Below, piece after piece: positions 14,297-20,796 of a DNA stretch of 26,186 bases; position 1 is the stretch's first letter; each line of letters opens with the position of its first letter. The notes under the pieces were generated by a model, which made no database searches, was not told the origin of the DNA, and was given only the letters and a program-made list of their open reading frames with translations. Source of the stretch: FEN-680 sp036845225 (GTDB lineage Bacteria > Actinomycetota > Geothermincolia > Fen-727 > Anoxymicrobiaceae). The DNA is taken from assembly GCA_036845225.1 (NCBI GenBank), contig DAIUEJ010000039.1, positions 1 through 26,186 on the forward strand. The letters are read 5' to 3'. The translations under genes were made by a program, and so were the position numbers.

Positions 14297-15365
14297 CCAG
14301 CTCGTTCAGGAATACCTCACGCTCCTCGTGGGCCGAGCGCATCATCGCCAGAGCGAACTTCAAGACCTCGCGGCCTCGCTCCCCCGTGAGTACAGGCTCG
14401 GTGTCGTTCCTGATGGCGTCGATGAAGTGGTGGGTCGAGTCGTGGAACGAGTCGCCCCAGTCCTGCCGCATGTCGTCGTACTCCGTTATCTTGCCGTCCT
14501 TGTAGAGGATCACCGGCGCTACGCCGAGCATGTCGGCCGTCCACTTCGTGACCCAGATCACGCCCTTCTCCCCGGTGACCTCCATGCGCTCGTCGATGGC
14601 GTAGTACTTGCTGGCGATGTGCAGGTCCTCGCTCATCATCTCGTCACAGACGCCGAAGACGTCTCGGTCGCGGGCGTAGCGCCAGGCGACCACCGCCGGC
14701 GCGTCTATCTTCGCCCCCGGGAACATCTCGCGGGCGCCGATCCAGGCGAACACCTTCTCAACCTCCCCCAGCAGATCGATCGCGACAGACCACTTGTGGT
14801 AGCCGTCGTCGAACAGGCAGGGGCCTCCACCGCACATCTCCTCCACCACGCGCCAGGCCCACGACTCGAGAGGGACCTCCCAGCCGCTCGGGGCCATGCT
14901 CATGTTCATCTTGATCCGGATGCCGACGGGGTCGCCTATCTCGCCGGCCTCCAGCAGCGCTTTCGCGCGGAGGTAGGGCGGGTAGAAGATGAAGTTCTCG
15001 AAGACTTTGAACTTGGTGCCCGCCGCCTCAGCCGCCGCTATCATGTCGTCCATCTCCTCCAGCGTTACCGCGGGAGGCTTCTGGAGGCTCACGTGTTTGC
15101 CGGCCCCGAGGGCGTCTAAAACCTGGTCCTTGTGCAGGAAATGAGGGGTGAGCACCTCGACGATGTCGACGTCGGGGTCGGCTAGCATCTCCTTGTGGTC
15201 CAAGTAGGTCTTCGCCGGCCCGTACTCCGCGACCCTGCGCTCGAGGATCTCCTCATCGACGTCGCAGAACGCCGCGACGCGCACGTCGTCGCGGTCGAGG
15301 TAGCCGAGGATGTTGAGGTCCATGATACGGCCGCAGCCGATGAATCCGACTCCGAGCTTCGACAA
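14289..15365 (-). CDS. Gfo/Idh/MocA-family NAD(P)-dependent oxidoreductase
   Basis: These enzymes oxidise or reduce sugars, inositols and related polyols. The 358-residue protein has the N-terminal Rossmann motif VGFIGCGRI (6-14), an acidic residue after the second strand (FCDVDEE), the family motif QKPPAV at 95-100 in place of the usual EKP, and the C-terminal alpha/beta domain with GGGPCLFDDGYHKWSVAIDLLG holding the conserved His. The Glu-to-Gln change next to the catalytic Lys is tolerated in some members. Translation begins at TTG 15365, five bases after GGAGG (15375-15371). The last codons lie in the second unit of the tandem duplication. The gene is alone in its unit and divergent from the radical SAM gene; the substrate is unknown. 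Confidence 0.92.
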   Translation of the reverse strand: MSKLGVGFIGCGRIMDLNILGYLDRDDVRVAAFCDVDEEILERRVAEYGPAKTYLDHKEMLADPDVDIVEVLTPHFLHKDQVLDALGAGKHVSLQKPPAVTLEEMDDMIAAAEAAGTKFKVFENFIFYPPYLRAKALLEAGEIGDPVGIRIKMNMSMAPSGWEVPLESWAWRVVEEMCGGGPCLFDDGYHKWSVAIDLLGEVEKVFAWIGAREMFPGAKIDAPAVVAWRYARDRDVFGVCDEMMSEDLHIASKYYAIDERMEVTGEKGVIWVTKWTADMLGVAPVILYKDGKITEYDDMRQDWGDSFHDSTHHFIDAIRNDTEPVLTGERGREVLKFALAMMRSAHEEREVFLNELEA

Positions 15366-15443
15366 ATCGACCTCCTTCCCTGAGCGCGCCGCGAGGGCGC
15401 TTCCCGCGGATTACGTCGTGCGCACTATCGAGTGCCCTTCGCA

Positions 15444-15449
15444 TATAAT
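15444..15449 (+). promoter_or_regulatory. -10 element upstream of the radical SAM gene
   Basis: A perfect TATAAT lies 22 bases before the ATG at 15472. No convincing -35 is present. It is one of several consensus -10 boxes placed just before + strand genes in this window, which supports it. Confidence 0.5.
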
Positions 15450-15471
15450 ACCAGAGGCGAAAGGAGCCACC

Positions 15472-16530
15472 ATGGACGAGCCCGAGATCGAGGGCCACAA
15501 GGTAATAGAACTCCCGACGGTCCACAAAGCCTACCTGGTCGAGCAGACCTACGACACCCATACCGTCCGGTGCGGGGTGTGCCGCCAGCACTGCGAGATA
15601 GATCCGGACGCCCGTGGCAAGTGCGAGACCCGGATCAACCTGGAAGGCCAGCTCTACACGCTCACCTACGGCGACATCATCGCGAGCGAGAGCAGGCCCG
15701 TCGAGATGAAACCGTTCTTCCACTTCCACCCCGGCGGAAGCATGCTTACCATCGCCACCGCGTCCTGCAACCTCGAGTGCCCGTGGTGCCAGAACGCCGA
15801 GCAATCGCGCGCGGTGCCCAGGCCGCTGGCGGCCAGGCACGTGCCCATGCGGGAGGTCACCGATCAGGCGAAGGCCGCGGGCGATATCGGCGTCTGCGTC
15901 TCCTTCACCGAGCCGCTCATGCTCTTCGAGTACTGCCTGGGGCTCTTCCGCGAGGCGGGGTCCAGCAAGCTGGCGAGCGCGTTCGTGACCAACGGTTACA
16001 TGACGTCCGACGCCCTCCACATGCTCGTCCGCGCGGGCCTCGACGCGCTGAGTGTCGACGTGAAAGGCTCCGACGACGTCTATCGCGAACAGTGCGGCGG
16101 CACCGAGGGCGCTCTGCCCGCCTGGGAGACCATCGCGAACGCCATCGAGATGGGCGTGCACGTCGAGGTCGTGCACCTGGTCGTCACGGGCGTGAACGAC
16201 AACAGGGAAGCCTTCGCCGAGATAGTCCGGAACCACCTCGAATACGCCAACGAGAACATCCCGCTCCACATCAACGCCTACAACCCGGCGGGCGGATACG
16301 ACGCCCCTCCGACATCGGTCGAATTCCTGGAAGAAGCGCATGCGATGGCGAAAGAAGCGGGCATCCTGTTCGCCTATGTGGGCAACGTGCCCGGTCACAA
16401 GCTGGCCAACACCTGGTGCCCACAGTGCGGGACACTGCTGCTCGAGAGGTCCGAGAGCAAGCTGGCGAAGGACCACACCGACGGCTTCAAGTGTCCGTCG
16501 TGCGGTTACGCCCTGCCGGTCGTGCCCTGA
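15472..16530 (+). CDS. AmmeMemoRadiSam-type radical SAM protein (PflA-like)
   Basis: This 352-residue protein belongs to the pyruvate-formate-lyase-activating-enzyme-like group often called AmmeMemoRadiSam radical SAM. It has an N-terminal cysteine cluster (C34-x2-C37-x3-C41, then C51), the radical SAM motif C99-x3-C103-x2-C106 (CNLECPWCQN), family blocks FTEPLMLFEYCL and SVDVKG, and a C-terminal zinc-ribbon-like pair CPQCG / CPSCGY. Members cleave SAM to a 5'-deoxyadenosyl radical; the substrate of this subgroup is not established. The usual partners, AMMECR1 and Memo-like proteins, are not next to it here. ATG 15472 is chosen over an upstream open frame because GGAG lies five bases before it and the upstream part overlaps the divergent oxidoreductase gene. 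It heads a run of four co-directional redox genes. Confidence 0.88.
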   Translation: MDEPEIEGHKVIELPTVHKAYLVEQTYDTHTVRCGVCRQHCEIDPDARGKCETRINLEGQLYTLTYGDIIASESRPVEMKPFFHFHPGGSMLTIATASCNLECPWCQNAEQSRAVPRPLAARHVPMREVTDQAKAAGDIGVCVSFTEPLMLFEYCLGLFREAGSSKLASAFVTNGYMTSDALHMLVRAGLDALSVDVKGSDDVYREQCGGTEGALPAWETIANAIEMGVHVEVVHLVVTGVNDNREAFAEIVRNHLEYANENIPLHINAYNPAGGYDAPPTSVEFLEEAHAMAKEAGILFAYVGNVPGHKLANTWCPQCGTLLLERSESKLAKDHTDGFKCPSCGYALPVVP

Positions 16531-16558
16531 TCGAGTCCTGAGCCGCAACCGCCTACGC

Positions 16559-16564
16559 TATAAT
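16559..16564 (+). promoter_or_regulatory. -10 element upstream of the geranylgeranyl-reductase-like gene
   Basis: A perfect TATAAT sits in a 67-base gap, 33 bases before the ATG at 16598, with no clear -35. It suggests that this gene can be transcribed apart from the radical SAM gene upstream. Confidence 0.5.
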
Positions 16565-16597
16565 TATCCTGCTTCGTCACATGGCATCGGAGGCTTG

Positions 16598-17770
16598 ATG
16601 GATTACGACGTCGTCATAGCGGGAGGCGGGCCGGGAGGCTCTTCGACCGCGTACTGGCTGGCCCGGCAGGGCGTGCGCGTGCTTGTCATGGATAAGTGCT
16701 CGTTCCCGCGAGAGAAGATCTGCGGCGACGGCGTCGCGCCCCGCGCGGTCCGCAACCTCTACAAGATGGGCCTCCAGGAGCGCCTGGACGGCAGCTTCAA
16801 CAAGTTCCACGGCTTCAGGTTCGCGGGCGCCGGCAGGTCCGTGGTCGAGACCATGATCCCGGCGACTCCCCGCTTCCCCGACCATGGCTACATCATCAGG
16901 CGCGTCGACCTCGACAAGATACTCCTCGATTACGCGCGGGAGAACGGGGCCGAGGTCTGGGAGGATTGCCGGGTGACCGCTCCTCTCGTCGAGGGCGGGC
17001 GCGTGGTCGGGGTCAGGGCGCTGCGCGATGGCAGGGAGATAGAGGTGAACGCTCCGGTGACCGTGGGCGCCGACGGGCCCCACTCGCGGCTCGGCAGCAA
17101 GATGGGCCTGCTCGTGAACGACCCCCTCTACCTCGGTATCTCCATCCGGCAGTACTGGGAGGGCGTGGAGGGCATCGGAGACTACCTCGAGGTCTACCCG
17201 GAGAGGGAGATCAGCCCGGGCAGCGGCTGGGTCTTCCCTGTCAGCCGCGACGGGGTCGCCAACGTCGGTGTCGGCGCGATGCTGTATCACATACAGCGCG
17301 ACAAGATAAACCTCCACGAGTTCTTCGAGACGCTGATACACGATACGGAGCACGTCGCTCCCAAGCTCCGGAACGCGAAGCCGATATCACCGCTGCGGGG
17401 CGCGCTTCTGCGCGTCGGGCTGGGTGGCAGCAAGGTCGAGTGCCCCGGGATGATACTGGTCGGCGACGCGGCCAGCATGACCAACCCGGTCTCGGGCGAG
17501 GGCATCACGTACGCCCTCGAGACCGGCGCCATGGCGGCGGACCACATACTCGACAGCCGCATGAGCGGCCACGGCTTCCACATCGACCCTGACGAGGATT
17601 CGTTCCGAGCGAAGCTCGTCGACAGATACCAGCATTACTTCAACCACGGGATCATGAGCATCAAGTGGGGCAACCGGACGTCGTTCATGCGGCCGCTGCT
17701 GGCGGTCACCAGCAAGAACCCGGCGTTCCGCCGCTACCTCGTGAGGTCGCTCATGTACCTCAAACACTAG
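16598..17770 (+). CDS. Geranylgeranyl-reductase-family FAD oxidoreductase
   Basis: These flavoproteins reduce C=C bonds in isoprenoid chains, for example in archaeal lipids, menaquinone side chains, chlorophyll or carotenoid-related compounds. The 390-residue protein has the FAD motif VVIAGGGPGGSSTAYWLA (5-22), the family motif KICGDGVAPRA (40-50), the GADGPHSRLG segment, and the second FAD motif GDAASMTNPVSGEGI at about 289-303. ATG 16598 follows GGAGG at 16589-16593 closely. The frame is open upstream, but those codons are the shadow of the radical SAM gene. The B12-binding radical SAM gene follows 12 bases downstream. The family also includes enzymes acting on non-isoprenoid substrates, so the lipid role is inference. 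Confidence 0.9.
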   Translation: MDYDVVIAGGGPGGSSTAYWLARQGVRVLVMDKCSFPREKICGDGVAPRAVRNLYKMGLQERLDGSFNKFHGFRFAGAGRSVVETMIPATPRFPDHGYIIRRVDLDKILLDYARENGAEVWEDCRVTAPLVEGGRVVGVRALRDGREIEVNAPVTVGADGPHSRLGSKMGLLVNDPLYLGISIRQYWEGVEGIGDYLEVYPEREISPGSGWVFPVSRDGVANVGVGAMLYHIQRDKINLHEFFETLIHDTEHVAPKLRNAKPISPLRGALLRVGLGGSKVECPGMILVGDAASMTNPVSGEGITYALETGAMAADHILDSRMSGHGFHIDPDEDSFRAKLVDRYQHYFNHGIMSIKWGNRTSFMRPLLAVTSKNPAFRRYLVRSLMYLKH

Positions 17771-17782
17771 CAGGGCGCGAGC

Positions 17783-19243
17783 TTGAAGGTCACTTTCATA
17801 TACCCCGACTTCTTCCAGTATCCGGACGGCACGTTCATGCCCGAGGGAAGGATCTACCTCGGCATCGGATATCTCTCCGCGGTGCTCAAGCAGATGGGGC
17901 ACGAGACCTCGCTGGTCCACGTGGTGGAGCCCCCCGAGCGCGAATGGCTGGTCGCGCGGGTGAAGGCGGAAGCCCCGGACCTGGTGGGCTTCTCGAGCAC
18001 GACCCACATGTTCCGTCACGTGGCGCGGTGGGCTGGCTGGCTGCGCGAAGAGCTCGACGTGCCGGCGGCGTGCGGGGGCGTGCACCCCACTATTGCGACC
18101 GCGGAGGTCATCGAGACCCCGGGCATCGACTTCGCCTGCATCGGTGAAGCCGAGGATACCCTCCTCGAGCTGTGCGAAGCGCTCGAACAAGGCGACGACC
18201 CCTCAGAGATCCAGGGATTTTGGGCACGAAAGCCTGACGGCGCGGTAGCCCGCAACGCGGCGCGCCCGCTTCTCACCGACCTCGACAGCCTTCCGTTCCC
18301 CGACCGCGGCATCTTTGACCCCTCGCTGTTCTGCGAGGACCAGCACCCGCGCGGGACGCTGATGGCCTCGCGTGGCTGCCCGTTCAACTGCACCTACTGC
18401 TCCAACCACGCCCAGAAGAGCGTGTACCCGAACCAGAAAGACTACGTCCGCTTTCGAACGCCGGAGAACGTGGTAGCCGAGATCGAGCAGATGCTCACCA
18501 CCGGCGAACGCATCGAGTACATCCGTTTCGACGATGACATCCTCACCACCGACCGTGAGTGGTTCTCGCGCCTTTCGTCGCTGTACCGCGAGCGCGTCGG
18601 GATGCCGTTCATCTGCAACTCGCGGGTGAACTTCATGGACGAGGAGATGGCAGGCGCCCTGGCTGAGATGGGTTGCGAGGTCGTCTGTATGGGCATTGAG
18701 AGCGGGAACCCATGGCTGCGCGACAAAGTCCTCAACCGGCACATGTCGAACGACCAGATCGTCCGCGCGTTCGACGCGTGCCGCGACGCCGGCATGAAGA
18801 CGGTCTCGACCAACATGTTCGGGCTGCCGAACGAGGTCACCTCGATGGTGCTGGACACCATCAAGCTCAACGGCCGCTGCCACCCGGACACAATACAGAT
18901 ATCGACATTCATCCCCTACCCCGGGACGGAGCTCTTCAGGCTCTGCGAGGAACAGGGACTGATCGAGGGCGAGCGGGTGGACTCGATATTCGCGGGCCGC
19001 TCACCGTTGAAGTCGACGGCTTCAGGCTGGGAGGACGCCGCGGTCAAGAAGAACTTCCATACCCTCGCCTACACCTACGGGCGGCTGTTCGACGCTCAGA
19101 GGCGGCTGCCCGGCCGCCTGGGTGAGCGGGGCCTGGATCGCCTGACGCTCGGAACAAGAGGATCCCGTGTGCGGCGCCGCGCCTTCGAGACCGCGATGCG
19201 CTGGGCCGACGGCCGCTTCCAGCCCGAATGGATCAAGTACTAA
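17783..19243 (+). CDS. B12-binding-domain radical SAM protein
   Basis: This 486-residue protein has an N-terminal cobalamin-binding Rossmann domain (MKVTFIYPDFF, then LVGFSSTTHMFRH, CGGVHPTI and FACIGEAEDTLLELCEAL) without the DxHxxG base-on motif, as is normal for this class, and a radical SAM domain with C199-x3-C203-x2-C206 (CPFNCTYC). Later family marks are FDDDILT, MGIESGNPWLRDKVLNR and STFIPYPGTELF. Such enzymes carry out radical methylations, ring closures and C-C bond formation, for example BchE, HpnP/HpnJ and GDGT ring synthases. The start is TTG 17783, twelve bases after the previous stop, with only a weak ribosome site, so translation is probably coupled. The two flavoproteins that flank it suggest a shared lipid or pigment pathway, but the substrate is open. 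Confidence 0.9.
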   Translation: MKVTFIYPDFFQYPDGTFMPEGRIYLGIGYLSAVLKQMGHETSLVHVVEPPEREWLVARVKAEAPDLVGFSSTTHMFRHVARWAGWLREELDVPAACGGVHPTIATAEVIETPGIDFACIGEAEDTLLELCEALEQGDDPSEIQGFWARKPDGAVARNAARPLLTDLDSLPFPDRGIFDPSLFCEDQHPRGTLMASRGCPFNCTYCSNHAQKSVYPNQKDYVRFRTPENVVAEIEQMLTTGERIEYIRFDDDILTTDREWFSRLSSLYRERVGMPFICNSRVNFMDEEMAGALAEMGCEVVCMGIESGNPWLRDKVLNRHMSNDQIVRAFDACRDAGMKTVSTNMFGLPNEVTSMVLDTIKLNGRCHPDTIQISTFIPYPGTELFRLCEEQGLIEGERVDSIFAGRSPLKSTASGWEDAAVKKNFHTLAYTYGRLFDAQRRLPGRLGERGLDRLTLGTRGSRVRRRAFETAMRWADGRFQPEWIKY

Positions 19244-19288
19244 GGCTGACCGCTTCATTGACCCTCCGGTCATTCCCGCTTACCTTTC

Positions 19289-19297
19289 TGATATAAT
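19289..19297 (+). promoter_or_regulatory. Extended -10 promoter of the FAD amine-oxidase-like gene
   Basis: TGATATAAT at 19289-19297 is identical to the extended -10 before the mscS gene. No matching -35 is seen at the usual distance. The leader to ATG 19342 would be about 38 bases. Confidence 0.65.
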
Positions 19298-19341
19298 TCC
19301 TTGGCGGCAACCGGGGCGTGTGGCTCGAACAGGAGGTAATG

Positions 19342-20673
19342 ATGGGCAAGACCATCGTCGTAGGAGGAGGAACTTCAGGGCTGGCCGCGGCGTACACTCT
19401 CCAGCGGGGAGGCGCCGAGTGCACCGTCCTTGAGAAAAGGGACTTCAGCGGCGGCCGCATCTACGGCATCGAGAAGGAAGGATTCACGCTGGACCTCGGA
19501 GCGCAGTTCTTCTTCAGGCGCTACCGCACCACCTACGACCTGATGAACCAACTGGGCATCTTCGGTCAGCGCGTCAAGTTCGCGAAGCCGGTCGGCATCC
19601 TCCGCGATGGGACCGTTCACGCACTCTCCACGAGTGTGATGGACAATCTCAAGCATCCGACGGCTGCTTTGAAGTTTGGCGCCCTCTCGAACAGGGGCAA
19701 GCGGCAGGGCATGAAGATGGGGCTCGATTTCCTCAGAATCAGCAAGAAGCTGGACTTCGACGACCCGTTGAAAGCCATCGAGCTCGACAACATCTCCGTG
19801 GCGGATTACGCCAGGCGCAACTGGGGCGACGAGATCCTCGAGTATGCGATCCAGCCGATCGACAGCGCCCTCACCCTTGGCGAACCCGAGGAGATCTCGG
19901 CCGCTTACGGCCTCGCCCTGCCGTGGTACGCCATCCAGGGATTGAGCACCACCACCAAGGGGATCGGCTACCTCGCCGAGTCCCTGTCTTCGAACGTCAA
20001 GGATATCAGGCTCAACACCGAAGTCACGAAGATCCTGCTCGATGGGGACAAAGCAAAGGGCGTTGAGATCAAGAACGGCTCCAAGACCGAGTTCATGGAA
20101 GCCGATGACGTCATCTGCTCGGCCCTGGCTCCCCAGGCAGCCGGGCTGCTCCCCGACCTTCCCGCCGCCCTGACGGATACCCTGTCCGGCATCAAGTACA
20201 GCGCGTGCACGCACGTGATGCTGGCCACCAGGGGCAAGGTCATCGACGACATGTACGCGATAGCGACGCCGCGTCGCGAGGGCCTCAGCATGTGCGGCAT
20301 CACAGACAACGCCAACAAGGCGCCGACGTACGCTCCCCCCAATACGAGCCTCATCCACGTCTTCACCTTCGGCAAGTTCGCCCGCGAGATGCTCGACTGG
20401 GACGACGCAAGGATCCAGGAACACTGCACCCGCGAGATACAGATGGTCGTCCCGGCGTTTCCGGATGAACCCATCTTCTGCGAGATATTCCGCTGGCCCG
20501 AGGCGGTGTGCCTGTCCAGCCCTGGCCAGATAACCGCGGTGCAGAAGCTCAAGGTCGGCCTCAGGGAGTTCAAGCGACTTCACCTGGTGGGCGAATATTT
20601 CGGCATGCCTTCGGTTGAAGCGGCGCTCAACTCAGGGGTCAAGGCCGCGGAGAAAGTCCTGAGAGGCCTGTAG
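19342..20673 (+). CDS. Protoporphyrinogen-oxidase/phytoene-desaturase-like FAD oxidoreductase
   Basis: This 443-residue flavoprotein of the amine oxidase/NAD(P)-binding-8 superfamily has the N-terminal FAD motif TIVVGGGTSGLAAAYTL (4-20), the following acidic residue and GG loop (VLEKRDFSGGRI), LDLGAQFFF, and the C-terminal FAD motif HLVGEYFGMPSVEAALNSG. HemY-type protoporphyrinogen oxidases, carotenoid desaturases and polyprenyl-chain oxidoreductases share this layout, and the sequence alone does not choose between them. No heme or carotenoid genes are near. AGGAGG at 19331-19336 is five bases from ATG 19342 and only two from ATG 19339, so I take 19342. It follows the radical SAM gene by 98 bases and has its own extended -10 promoter. 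Confidence 0.87.
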   Translation: MGKTIVVGGGTSGLAAAYTLQRGGAECTVLEKRDFSGGRIYGIEKEGFTLDLGAQFFFRRYRTTYDLMNQLGIFGQRVKFAKPVGILRDGTVHALSTSVMDNLKHPTAALKFGALSNRGKRQGMKMGLDFLRISKKLDFDDPLKAIELDNISVADYARRNWGDEILEYAIQPIDSALTLGEPEEISAAYGLALPWYAIQGLSTTTKGIGYLAESLSSNVKDIRLNTEVTKILLDGDKAKGVEIKNGSKTEFMEADDVICSALAPQAAGLLPDLPAALTDTLSGIKYSACTHVMLATRGKVIDDMYAIATPRREGLSMCGITDNANKAPTYAPPNTSLIHVFTFGKFAREMLDWDDARIQEHCTREIQMVVPAFPDEPIFCEIFRWPEAVCLSSPGQITAVQKLKVGLREFKRLHLVGEYFGMPSVEAALNSGVKAAEKVLRGL

Positions 20674-20724
20674 CAGGGCAAGGGGCAGTGGTTGTCCTTC
20701 GCTCTGTGCCGCCCGGGCGCTCAG

Positions 20725-20733
20725 TGGTAAAAT
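20725..20733 (+). promoter_or_regulatory. Extended -10 promoter of the hybrid histidine kinase gene
   Basis: TGGTAAAAT at 20725-20733 fits an extended -10 element (TGn plus five of six -10 bases). The leader before ATG 20797 is about 57 bases and lacks a clear ribosome site. Confidence 0.5.
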
Positions 20734-20796
20734 GCGTTCAGTAGCGGCGACTTTTCGCTGTCGGGTGCGACTCTAAACCAAACCGTATTATTTGCC

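Noticed and set aside
20710..20790. A stretch resembling tRNA parts: GCTCAGTGGTA (D-arm-like), GGGTGCGACTC (T-arm-like) and a CCA near the end.
   Set aside because: The T stem does not pair (TCGGG against CTAAA), the T loop lacks TTC, and no clean D stem or acceptor stem forms. It is better read as the promoter and leader of the kinase gene.
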